Source of the DNA: Neocallimastix lanati (nom. inval.)
Taxonomy: Eukaryota > Neocallimastigomycota > Neocallimastigomycetes > Neocallimastigales > Neocallimastigaceae
Assembly (NCBI GenBank): GCA_016946835.1
Contig: JACVTC010000548.1
Coordinates: forward strand, 1 to 19,612
Direction of reading: 5' to 3'
Length of the DNA stretch: 19,612 nt
The notes beneath the pieces are model-generated. The model saw only the letters and a list, made by a program, of their open reading frames with translations. It made no database searches and was not told where the DNA came from. Below, piece after piece: positions 1 through 8,996 of this stretch (within the stretch, counting starts at the first letter, position 1; each line of letters starts with the position of its first letter). A program made the translations under genes and the position numbers.

Positions 1-839
1 TTGGGTTAAATTGATCAGGTCAAGAGGTTTGTATTAATTATAACTATTAATTAAAGTTAAATAATTAATGACAAACACAAGTTTTATAATTAAGAATTCA
101 ATCTTTAAGATTTATATTTTATTAGAACTTTATTTAATATATTTTAATAATAAATTTTACTAAGAATATTAAGAATTATTATTGTTATAATTAATATTAT
201 TGTTACATTAATAGATTATTAGGTTATTTAATAATCTTACAAAAATTTTAAAGGATGGAATTCAATTCCTTTTTATTCTAAACTAAATAATAATTAATAA
301 TATAATTAAATAATACATTTTAATCTTAATACATTCATACATGTATATAAACTATATAAAATATAATAATAAAATAATATTGATAAGAATCTTTTAATAA
401 AATAACTATATAACTTATTCATAAAACAATTTAATAATAAAACTAATTTAATAATAAAATATAAAATAAAATAAAATAAAATATTAAAACTAATTAAAAT
501 TCTCTTTCGGAAATCTTTAGAATGATAAAGAATTCCTTAGAATCTTTTTGAAAATTATTGAATAAAATTATACAATAATAAAATATATAAAACTTATAAA
601 CTTATTTAAAATATCATAAACTATTACTAATTACTAATTCTGTATTTTTAAGTTATTAATATTTGTTTTTAAAAATTTGTTTATTAAAATTAGTATTATA
701 AATTCAAGTCAAAGATTTTATTTACATAAATTAATAATTAATATTTAGGTTCTTATTTAAAAATTTTATCTTTTTCTTCTTCATTTATAGTTTTCACTAA
801 TTTTTTTTTATATGAAAATAATTAAAATAAAAATTCAAA
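1..839. other. AT-rich spacer downstream of the tRNA gene
   Basis: I see no gene or RNA here. The sequence is almost pure A/T with TAAAA-type short repeats. One modest hairpin lies at 509-536, with GGAA/TTCC and CTTTA/TAAAG arms around a 6-nt loop. A GGAAT/ATTCC inverted repeat lies near 256-270. No LTR similarity to the elements on the right was recognised by eye. Confidence 0.6.
829..833 (-). terminator. Pol III terminator of tRNA-Thr
   Basis: Five T residues on the minus strand begin 7 nt past the discriminator base. This is the usual Pol III stop for a tRNA gene. Confidence 0.7.
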
Positions 840-911
840 TGCCTATTGACGGAATCGAACCACCGACCTTCGCTTTACAAGAGCGACGCTCTACCACTAA
901 GCCAAACAGGC
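840..911 (-). tRNA. tRNA-Thr(UGU)
   Basis: The minus strand folds into a complete 72-nt cloverleaf. The acceptor stem pairs GCCTGTT with AATAGGC (one G-U), with discriminator A at 840. The D stem is GCTT/GAGC. The anticodon stem is TCGCT/AGCGA with loop CTTGTAA, giving anticodon UGU, which reads the threonine codon ACA. The T arm has the loop TTCGATT. A-box-like (TGGCTTAGTGG) and B-box (GGTTCGATTCC) internal promoter sequences are present, so Pol III transcription is expected. There is no intron and CCA is not encoded. Its 5' flank is the integration site of element E1, with the junction only 15 bp upstream of the mature 5' end. Confidence 0.97.
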
Positions 912-922
912 ATTTGTTTGGT

Positions 923-926
923 TATT
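923..926. repeat. Target-site duplication TATT (left of E1)
   Basis: TATT directly precedes the TG of the E1 left LTR. The same four bases recur at 7099-7102 (E1/E2 junction) and 15221-15224 (E2/E3 junction). Four bp is a plausible duplication length; Ty3-type elements usually give 4-6. Confidence 0.75.
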
Positions 927-1529
927 TGATACGGTATTTACCCAAATACCTTAAATTATAATAATTTTAATATTTCTCCATATAAATATGTTTTAAATCT
1001 ATTTTATTAATTAATTATTATCTTTATTAACTTTATCAATATTTCCTTTATTATTATATAAATATATATATTATTAATTATTAATATTTTGCTATAAAAT
1101 AAATATTTTATTATATTCTTATTATATTTTTATTATACATTTGATAAATTTTATTTTATATTATAAATTTTTTTATTATTTTTATTATTAATATTCATAT
1201 CTAAAATTTTATTATTATTTTATTGTTACACAAAATTATTTTTAACTAATCAATGTATTACCAAAATTTATAAAATATTTTGTAATAATATTATTTTAAA
1301 TCTCTCTCTTTTCTTTTTTTTAATGTAATGGAGGAATAAATAAATAAATGAACAAATAAATAAATGGATGAATAATATATAGTTAAATAAATTTTTAAAT
1401 AAATAAATTAATAAATAATCAATAAATAAATAAATAAATATTGTATAAGTTTTTCGTAATTTTTATACGTCTACTATCTATTTACCAATATATTATTATA
1501 CATCCATCAATTTCAAAAGTCCTGTACCA
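927..1529 (+). repeat. E1 left LTR (603 bp)
   Basis: Runs from TGATACGG to CTGTACCA and matches 6497-7098 along its whole length except for one T in the homopolymer near 1314-1321. It starts with a perfect GGTATTT/AAATACC hairpin (933-950). The 3' third is rich in (TAAA)n. It should carry the element's promoter; TATA-like strings are too common here to choose one. Confidence 0.95.
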
Positions 1530-1536
1530 TAATTTC

Positions 1537-1554
1537 TGGCGAGCTATGCAGGAC
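1537..1554 (+). promoter_or_regulatory. E1 putative primer-binding site
   Basis: TGGCGAGCTATGCAGGAC starts 7 nt after the LTR. TGG is what a tRNA CCA end would pair with, and the GC-richer stretch stands out in AT-rich leader. The sequence differs from the shared E2/E3 site. The priming tRNA was not identified. It is not the neighbouring tRNA-Thr, whose 3' end would need TGGTGCCTATT. Confidence 0.5.
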
Positions 1555-1661
1555 CAAAGTATAATAATATGAAACATTAATAGATAGTAAAAAAGAAAGA
1601 AGATTAAATAAAATATTATAAACGAAATAATAATAATAATAATAAAGCAAATAAAATAAAA

Positions 1662-1662
<1 letters not shown>

Positions 1663-1737
<75 letters not shown>
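1663..1737 (+). repeat. Poly(A) tract in E1 leader
   Basis: Two A runs of 36 and 38 are separated by a single C at 1699, ending 8 nt before the gag ATG. In the RNA this makes an A-only, unstructured leader. The exact lengths may be unreliable in any assembly. Confidence 0.85.
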
Positions 1738-1739
<2 letters not shown>

Positions 1740-1745
1740 AAAGAA

Positions 1746-2618
1746 ATGAAGATCAGGGAACTCGAAGAGATTCTACCTCGTCTAAACGAAACAGCAAGAG
1801 ATGTGGATTCTTGGGGTGATGAATTTGCTAGGATCATGAGACTAGCAAACATCACTGAACCTATGAACATACATTCCTGGGCTATGGAATGTGTGGAAGG
1901 CAAACTAAGAGGTATACTACAAGACTTAGTAACTACCGACGAAGAAGGGGGAAAGAAGTATCCATCCATCGACCAGATGAAAAAGGCTATAGAAGATGCA
2001 CTTGAAGTTACTCCCCAGGAAAAATGCAAGAGACTCCAGAAACTTAGAATCAGAAAGGGTGAAAGTATTCAAAACTTTAACTGGAGGTACAAAAAGCTTT
2101 ATAATAGTCTTTCCAAACTATACCAATCTTTCATTACGGTAGACGATTACATTGAATCCATTGCTAGTAGACCTTATGCAAGGTCTCAAGTAATCACCCA
2201 AAGGTGTTATGATCTGGAGGATGCCTTCGAAGAAGCCGAACTAGCCGAAAGGGCTGAAGAAAACTTCCTACGTAAGCCTGAAACTGTTTTAGCAACATTT
2301 CAATCCAACCAACCTTATTATTATAAAGTCAACTACGGAGGTCATCCATTCAAGGGCTTTGGTAACCGAAAATACAACACAAGGGATAACGACCGAAGCG
2401 ATTATAGGTATGTAAAAGAAAATAAACTGAAGTCAAATCAAGAACAGACTAGAAGACGCCAAGATAATTCAAGCACACATCAACAAAATAATAGAAAATG
2501 CTATAAATGTGGTCAAGTGGGACACTACTTAAACCAATGTCCTTACTCTTTCAGGGAATTAGCAGAGATGGAAGAAAAAGGCCAACTTCAAAAAGAAAAT
2601 AAGTCTTTAAACTGGTAA
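1746..2618 (+). CDS. gag: E1 Gag (capsid-nucocapsid) polyprotein
   Basis: The 290-residue structural protein of the retrotransposon, expected to form the cytoplasmic particle and package the RNA. Residues about 1-170 are a helical capsid-like region. They share a core with E2 and E3: YPSI...IE, then an acidic/basic helix, then a VDDYIESI-like motif (V.DYI.SI in all three). A basic Asn/Gln/Arg-rich linker follows. A CCHC zinc knuckle starts at C252 (CYKCGQVGHYLNQC, CX2CX4HX4C), the nucleic-acid-binding part of nucleocapsid. The start chosen is the first ATG after the poly(A) leader. The stop at 2616-2618 is 3 nt after the UUUAAAC slippery site, so a fraction of ribosomes would enter pol. A length near 290 aa is usual for Ty3-type Gag. 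Confidence 0.93.
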   Translation: MKIRELEEILPRLNETARDVDSWGDEFARIMRLANITEPMNIHSWAMECVEGKLRGILQDLVTTDEEGGKKYPSIDQMKKAIEDALEVTPQEKCKRLQKLRIRKGESIQNFNWRYKKLYNSLSKLYQSFITVDDYIESIASRPYARSQVITQRCYDLEDAFEEAELAERAEENFLRKPETVLATFQSNQPYYYKVNYGGHPFKGFGNRKYNTRDNDRSDYRYVKENKLKSNQEQTRRRQDNSSTHQQNNRKCYKCGQVGHYLNQCPYSFRELAEMEEKGQLQKENKSLNW

Positions 2619-2641
2619 AAGGAAGAAGGGAAACTTCCTTT
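2606..2641 (+). promoter_or_regulatory. E1 -1 ribosomal frameshift signal (gag to pol)
   Basis: The heptamer UUUAAAC (2606-2612) sits in the Gag frame as U UUA AAC, the canonical X XXY YYZ arrangement. Five nt later an 8-bp perfect hairpin (2618-2625 with 2634-2641, 8-nt loop) can form. Gag stops at 2616. The -1 frame is open from 2603 to 2926 and continues as the pol leader. E2 has the same heptamer in the same place with a hairpin of different sequence. Confidence 0.82.
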
Positions 2642-5600
2642 AATCAAACCAACGAAAAGAACCATTTACCACTAGTTCCAAATAATGACATATTAGCAGC
2701 GGTAGTAAGAAGAAAGAAAAAGAATAATAGTATGGCAGAAACCCCATACTCTTCAAAAGAAAAATCTAGGAAAGGAAAAGCTGCAACAAATACTCAGGAT
2801 ACTACTATGGAGTTTGAATCACCAGTGTCTACACCTACTACTACAGAAAAGCTTGAAGAAATTGATCCTTTCTGTGATAGCTCAGCCATCCATCAAGTCC
2901 GTGAAAAGAAAAACCAAATTAGATAAAGAAAAAGAAATAATAGAAGAAACTGAAACAAGTACTCATCCATCAAGAGATGATCAATCTAAAGAAGTAACAA
3001 AAGGAAAACTTCCTAGTGATAAAGCTGAAGAAGTCAAATCTAAAAGGACATCTACCGAAAAACATATAGCCTTGATGGAAGGAAAGAACAGTTATGATAT
3101 CTCTGATGACTTAAACAACAAACTAGCTAATATCTCCATCACACAGCTATTAGATATAAGTCCTAAGCTTAGATCGGAACTAGTTAAACTACTTAAGCTA
3201 AAGGACAGCAATACTCAAGGACAATCTCTAAACGAAATAGTTCTATCCACTATTTCAAGAAGTGATATCGCCAGTATAAAATGTTATGTTTATGGGATTG
3301 AAGGTATAGCTTTCTTGGATACCTGTGCTAGCTTAAACTTGGTGACAAAGAATTACTTAACAAGGATAAAAGAAAAACAAAACTTGGTACCAATGGGGTA
3401 CACAAATAATAATATTGTACAAATTTTCTCTGAGAAGAAATTGGATTCAGAACTCTATCTATTGGATGTCAAAATTGGGGATACCACAATTAAAGATGTA
3501 TTTAGAGTTGTTGAAAATGATAAAAATATCTTCGATATACTTATAGGGTTCAATACATTAAAAGACAATAAATTATTCGTACATCCTATCGACAATCACT
3601 TATGCAAGATGCTCAGTGAAGAATCATGGGATCGTGTGTCTCCTTTAGGGACTGATGAGGAAGAATCGAAGGAGAGTGACGATAATGAGCATCACAATCT
3701 TACCAACAATAAAGATGCATCAAGCTCTTATGCCTTCTGTCTTGTAAATAAGGTTAAAGATGAGAACTACCATGATGAAACAGATCAAATTGAAGAAGTT
3801 AAAGACGGACCCTTAAAGAAACAAGAGTTGTTGAACAAAGTATTGGATGAATTACCAAGAAAATACAGAAGAAAAGTTAACTCACTATTTCATGAATTCA
3901 TCATCATCTTAGCAATCAAAATTGATGAACTCCAGCCAACGAAACTGCTTCCACATACCATTCAATTAATAGAAAATGCAAAGCCGATCAAGCAGAAAGG
4001 ATACCGGTTGTCCAAAGTTCAAATTCAAGCTCTAAAGCAAGAAATAACAAAACTTATAAAAAACAAGTTGATAGAGCCATCCAGCTCCCCTTGGTCGTCT
4101 CCAGTAGTACTCGTCCTCAAGAAAAATAAAAAGTGGAGGATGTGCGTGGACTACCGTAAGCTGAACAATGTTACCATCAAAGATTCCTACGCGTTACCAA
4201 TTATCGATAGTATTTTATTTTCTATTGGAAGGAAGGTTATGGTCTTTACTACTATAGATTTATTCTCCGGCTTTCACCAAATTCCAATGAATAAAGAAGA
4301 CATTCCCAAGACCACTTTTACCACTATGTTTGGGAACTACCAATTCCGGGTGATGCCGTTCGGACTATGCAATGCTCCTGGTACTTTTCAGAGGGAAATG
4401 AACAGAATTTTCTTCCCGCTAATTGGAGTATGCATGTTCGTTTATATAGATGACTTGGTGATATTCTCACCATCAATTGAAGAACACATCCAAGATTTAA
4501 GAAAAGTCTTTACAATAATCAAGAACAACGGATTGAAGATAAACTTAGAAAAATGTCACTTTTTCAAGAAAAAAGTAGAACTTCTTGGACATATTTTATC
4601 AGTTGAAGGAGTTGCTCCAATCCCAGGAAAAACTGAAATTATTCACAACTGGTTGCCTCCCAAGAATATAACTCAACTACGGTCCTTTTTAGGTGCTGTA
4701 GGCTACTACAGAAAATTTATATTCAACTTTGCGAAGATGGCTAGACCACTATATAAACTGCTGAAAAAGGGTACTGATTTCGAATGGAATACAGAACAAG
4801 AAAATAGCTTCCAAGAACTTAAAGATAGACTTGTGAAGGCACCTATATTAATTATGCCTGACTTCGAAAAGCCTTTCATCATCCGTACAGACGCCTCTTA
4901 TGATGGTATCGGTGGCGTTCTATTACAAAAAGAGGAAGATGGTAAGGAAAAACCCATCCATTTCATTAGCCGTTCATTAAAACCTTCCGAAAAGAATTAC
5001 TCTATCACCGACTTAGAAGGAACAGCTGCATTCTATAGCGTAAAGAAATTCAAACCTTACATCTCTAGCAATAACTGTTCCACTATCCTCTATACAGACC
5101 ACAAACCACTAGTTAGTTTATTCACCTCCAAAGAACCCAACAACGCAAGGCAAACGCGCTGGGTATTACTCTTATCAATGTTGAAGGTTCGTGTTCAATA
5201 TGAACCTGGTAAAAAGAATGTTATCGCAGACGCTCTCTCGAGGATGCCATCCATCAAAAGCGATATATTAGCAACTACAACCGTGAGTGTAAATAGTGAA
5301 ACAGATGAAAACAACTTATTAAATCTATTAAAAGACAAGTTTACTTTAATAAATGGAGAAAAATTTTATAAAGACAATGGAATGCTAAGAAAAGTTATAG
5401 ATAACCCAGAGGAAAAAGTCAAACTTATTCTTAAGGCCCATGGTATCGGTCACGAAGGTACTTTCAAGACTTACAACCGCTTGAAAAGAGATTACTATTG
5501 GACCAACATGATACAAGATGTTAAATACATGGTCAGGACCTGTAAAACTTGTCAACTCTTTAAGCCACAAACATTTAACTATCAACCTGAAGATACAGCC

Positions 5601-6458
5601 ACGAAACCCGGTCTTCCATTTACCAAGGTAGGTCTAGACATTGTAGGACCTCTACCAGTTACTCAGAAAGGTAATCAATACATTATAGTTTTAGTAGATT
5701 ACCTGACTAAGTGGGTTGAAGCTGAACCCACTAAGAACATTGAATCAGATGACGTTATCCAATTTCTATCCAAAGTCTTTGCTCGACATGGAACGCCTGA
5801 GATTTTAATAACGGACAATGGACCCCAATTCTGTTCGGACAAAACGAAAGCTTTTCTCGACTTATATGGAGTTTACGTACACTATATTACAACATACCAT
5901 CCAGAATCCAACGGCGAAGTCGAAAATAGAAATAAAGAAATTGGCAAGTACTTGAGAATTCTTTGTAATCGCAACACTACCATTTGGGATGAGATGCTAC
6001 CAAGCGCTTTATGGGCTATTCGCACCTGTAAGAATGAAACTACTAAGTTTTCCAGTTTCGAGTTGTTATATGGACGTCGCGATTTACAACCCTTTGAATT
6101 AACACTGAACTTAGACAAGAAAGAAGAATACGAAAGTGAAGAAGAATTTTTAATAAGAAGATTTACTAAACATTATGCCTGGATTAAAGAAGCCATTAAC
6201 AACATTAATACTGCTAACAAGTTATGGGAAGACAGGCGAAAACAAATGAAGAGAATGAAGGCTGAATATAACCCTGGTGATCTTGTCCTTGTCAAACTTA
6301 TTAACCGAAGAAAATTAGACCCATTCTTCCTTGGCCCTATGAAAATAGTTAAGAAGAAATTTAACACGGTAACACTTTGCGATCCTGTAACTAATGAAAT
6401 CGCTGAGAGAAATGTTCACTTAAAGAACATTGTACCATACAGACTATGTGAAGTATAG
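2606..6458 (+). CDS. pol: E1 Pol: protease, reverse transcriptase, RNase H, integrase
   Basis: The replication polyprotein, entered by the -1 shift. The first segment (2606-2926, frame of 2732) is a charged linker. The rest (to 6458) is in the next frame, so one +1 change is needed around 2890-2926, at A-runs. Numbering from 2814: aspartic protease with LDTCAS at D169; RT palm with TIDLFSGFHQI and YIDD at 544-547; RNase H with RTDAS at D693; integrase HHCC zinc finger (HGIGH...CKTC), then D942, D1001 and E1037, a DD35E triad; a GPY/F-like module (DPFFLGP) near the C-terminus; no chromodomain; no env. It copies the RNA in the particle and integrates the cDNA. The TAG stop lies inside a conserved 3' hairpin. 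Confidence 0.93.
2890..2926 (+). other. E1 pol internal frame change (+1)
   Basis: The linker frame coming from the frameshift signal stops at 2924-2926. The frame holding all enzymatic domains is open from 2709 but reads as an unlikely hydrophobic stretch until about 2890, so the true crossover is most likely 2890-2926. This stretch has runs of four and five A. A one-base indel (real or assembly) is the simplest cause. A second programmed shift is possible, because E2 also changes frame in the +1 sense in the matching linker. Confidence 0.6.
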
Positions 6459-6478
6459 ACTTCAAGGGACGAAGTCTA
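6456..6478 (+). other. E1 3' hairpin over the pol stop codon
   Basis: An 8-bp perfect stem (TAGACTTC/GAAGTCTA) with 7-nt loop AAGGGAC. The first three bases are the pol stop. The core (GACTTC, AAGGGAC, GAAGTC) is repeated exactly at 17974-17992 in E3, at the same place before the purine tract. Confidence 0.7.
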
Positions 6479-6483
6479 AACTT

Positions 6484-6496
6484 AACGGGGGCATCA
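6484..6496 (+). promoter_or_regulatory. E1 polypurine tract
   Basis: AACGGGGGCATCA directly before the right LTR. The GGGGCATC core is shared by all three elements at the same place. It is the expected primer site for plus-strand DNA synthesis, although the CATC between the G-run and the LTR is not purine. Confidence 0.7.
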
Positions 6497-7098
6497 TGAT
6501 ACGGTATTTACCCAAATACCTTAAATTATAATAATTTTAATATTTCTCCATATAAATATGTTTTAAATCTATTTTATTAATTAATTATTATCTTTATTAA
6601 CTTTATCAATATTTCCTTTATTATTATATAAATATATATATTATTAATTATTAATATTTTGCTATAAAATAAATATTTTATTATATTCTTATTATATTTT
6701 TATTATACATTTGATAAATTTTATTTTATATTATAAATTTTTTTATTATTTTTATTATTAATATTCATATCTAAAATTTTATTATTATTTTATTGTTACA
6801 CAAAATTATTTTTAACTAATCAATGTATTACCAAAATTTATAAAATATTTTGTAATAATATTATTTTAAATCTCTCTCTTTTCTTTTTTTAATGTAATGG
6901 AGGAATAAATAAATAAATGAACAAATAAATAAATGGATGAATAATATATAGTTAAATAAATTTTTAAATAAATAAATTAATAAATAATCAATAAATAAAT
7001 AAATAAATATTGTATAAGTTTTTCGTAATTTTTATACGTCTACTATCTATTTACCAATATATTATTATACATCCATCAATTTCAAAAGTCCTGTACCA
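6497..7098 (+). repeat. E1 right LTR (602 bp)
   Basis: Copy of 927-1529, one T shorter in the T-run; no substitution was seen in a by-eye comparison. It ends CTGTACCA and is followed by TATT and then E2. Confidence 0.95.
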
Positions 7099-7102
7099 TA
7101 TT
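7099..7102. repeat. TATT between E1 and E2
   Basis: These four bases separate the CA end of the E1 LTR from the TG start of the E2 LTR. They serve at once as right duplication of E1 and left duplication of E2. Confidence 0.75.
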
Positions 7103-7589
7103 TGATAAGAATGTACTAAATAATGCATTCTTAATTAAATCTACGATTTATTTCTAATACATTATGTGTACATTATTATTTTTGTACTTTAATAAATTTT
7201 TAAATTCAAAGATTAAAAATTAGATCAAAAATTATATTAAACTTTATAATTTTTATATTAAATCTTATATTAATAGTAATATTTTTATATATTTAAAACT
7301 TATATTAACAATATTAATAATAAATCTTATTTTTTTATTTTTATATTAATAATGAAAATTTGTATTAATAATATTTTTATATATTGATAATTAAAAATTT
7401 ATATATTATATTTTAACTTTTATTATAAAATTTTATATCGAAATGTTTTATTTTATATTGAAAAATATTTTATTTTATTAAAAACCTTTATATTAGAATA
7501 GTATTTTTATTTTTATTTGAATATTTTAACAGATTGTAATAAAAATTTTAGCCAATTAAATAAATTCTTATTAGTAATATTTTAGATAG

Positions 7590-7636
<47 letters not shown>

Positions 7637-7960
7637 TATTAATATTATAAATGTATTTTATTTATATTGTTATAATTAAATTTTATATAATTGATTATAA
7701 AAATCAATTTAAATTTAATAGTTTTTATATATAAAAAGAAAAATAATAATAAAATGTAATTTAGTGGCAAGAACAACTTTTATGCCTTGAAAAAAAAGTA
7801 TAAATAGTTGTAAATTTTGCTACTAATTTTTAAATATCATCAAATAAAATAAAATAAAATAAAATAAAATCAAATAAATTTATAAATAAAAATAATAAAT
7901 AAATAAATAAAATTTGTGTTTCCTTACTTTATTTTTATTTAATTCTCTAAAACCTTAACA
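7103..7960 (+). repeat. E2 left LTR (858 bp)
   Basis: Runs from TGATAAGAATG to CCTTAACA; repeated at 14367-15220. It starts with a TAAGAATG/CATTCTTA hairpin (7106-7133), contains a 38-A run (7595-7632), and has a long imperfect hairpin at 7761-7826 that includes TATAAATA (7799-7806), the best TATA-box candidate. Confidence 0.95.
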
Positions 7961-7966
7961 TTTATA

Positions 7967-7983
7967 TGGTGGAGATATCGGGG
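7967..7983 (+). promoter_or_regulatory. E2 putative primer-binding site
   Basis: TGGTGGAGATATCGGGG starts 6 nt after the LTR. Its first nine bases match the E3 site at 15898, and the CGGG that follows is shared too. The pattern suits a tRNA whose acceptor begins GGAGA with discriminator A. The tRNA was not identified. Confidence 0.55.
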
Positions 7984-8996
7984 AATTAAATAGAAATAAT
8001 AGTAAATAACATAGATTTTTTTTTAATTTTTTTTTATTTTATATTGATAAACAAGTAAGTCGTTAATCCTTTGATTAACCTATGGCGCTTGTTTGATATA
8101 TATATATAAAAAAAAAAAAATTTTTTTTTAAATAAGTAAAATTAAGATTCTAAAAAAAACAAATTTTGTAAAATTATAACAAGGAGCGGATAGAGCTCAT
8201 ACACAGTGTATTCTCAGATAGCAACAAATTAACTCTATTCATAGTAGGTTATTGAATAGTAGTTAATTTGGAGATTAATTGGAAAGTAGACGAAGGTATT
8301 TGGTTACCGACCCGGTAATAATAGTTCAGCCTTCAACGTTTCAACACACGAAGGTGCGGGTACTTTCCAAGCACTGGCGAATAAGGAGCTTACGTCACCG
8401 AAGGCGTAAGATTGTTTTTTTTATATATATTTTTTTTTACTTTTCTTTGTGCTAGTTATAAGGCACTTTATTATATAAAGTATCAGACTTTGGCTAACTT
8501 CGCCATTTAAATTTTTTTTATTTTTTTTTATTACTGGTACTTTATTTGTTATATAATTCCTGTAATAGAATCTTAATTTACTTTGAAAATATTGTGTTTT
8601 TAGTTAATTTTTATTAGTTAATAAAAATATTATTGAATACTTTTAAAATTTTTTTTATTCCGTACATAGATTATCGGATTAAGTTTATCCTACATAGTAA
8701 TTGGGCTAGTGGGCTCTGAACTGCTATATTTTATATTGAATATAGTAATCGTGGCACACGCGTGGCATGACACCATTAGGTAAGCTGCACGTCAGACAGT
8801 GTGTACTATCAGATTGTACGACAATAAAGATTATTTTTTTTGTATTTAATAATTATAATTAATTAATAATTTTATTAGCTATAACAATACAATATTTATC
8901 GTTTAAAAAGAAAAATTTTTGAAAGGTGAAAATAATAAATAAAACTTTGCTTCTAAATTTATTACTACAAATATACTAAATTACAAAATTCAAGTG
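7984..8996 (+). ncRNA. E2 structured leader block, possible unassigned RNA
   Basis: A non-coding stretch with islands much richer in GC than the flanks and many stems. Seen: AAACAAG/CTTGTTT enclosing GTTAATC/GATTAAC (8049-8094); a 9+7 bp stem with one bulge (8226-8269); a 10-bp long-range helix (8279-8288 with 8361-8370) enclosing TTACCG/CGGTAA (8304-8318); CTTACG/CGTAAG (8389-8410) followed by eight T (8415-8422); three successive hairpins at 8449-8505; CTATATT/AATATAG (8724-8745) and the palindrome CACGCGTG (8757-8764). No ORF of note. It could be an IRES or packaging domain, or an RNA gene captured by the element. I did not recognise a family (not tRNA; no RNase P, SRP or hammerhead motifs seen). 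Confidence 0.45.

Larger units (their letters stand above)
927..7098 (+). mobile_element. E1: near-intact Ty3/gypsy LTR retrotransposon
   Basis: A 6.2 kb element bounded by two LTRs (TG...CA), each flanked outside by TATT. Order: LTR, putative primer-binding site, A-rich leader, gag, -1 frameshift, protease-RT-RNase H-integrase, purine-rich tract, LTR. RT before integrase is the Ty3/gypsy order. The integrase ends in a GPY/F-type module and has no chromodomain, so it is not a chromovirus. The LTRs differ only by one T in a T-run, which implies recent insertion. One extra frame change near 2900 must be explained before calling it fully functional. It lies 15 bp from the tRNA-Thr 5' end, like Ty3 or the tRNA-seeking elements of Dictyostelium. 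Confidence 0.93.

Noticed and set aside
1482-2029. Minus-strand Phe/Ile-rich ORFs
   Set aside because: They are poly(A) and TAA repeats read backwards, plus shadow of gag.
3653-3675. CTGATGAGG followed by CGAAG, resembling a hammerhead ribozyme core
   Set aside because: It lies in the Pol reading frame as an acidic linker, lacks the GAAAC-type core and flanking stems, and is not repeated in E2.
5385-6367. Minus-strand ORFs inside E1 pol
   Set aside because: Antisense shadows of a clearly conserved coding region.
6290-6458. Chromodomain at the integrase C-terminus
   Set aside because: Only a GPY/F-like module and about 25 further residues; no aromatic-cage chromodomain pattern seen.
6459-6496. 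env or third ORF in E1
   Set aside because: Only 38 nt separate the pol stop from the right LTR.
8415-8422. Pol III terminator closing an independent RNA gene
   Set aside because: Eight T fit, but T-runs are everywhere here and I found no convincing A and B boxes; kept only as a possibility in the leader entry.
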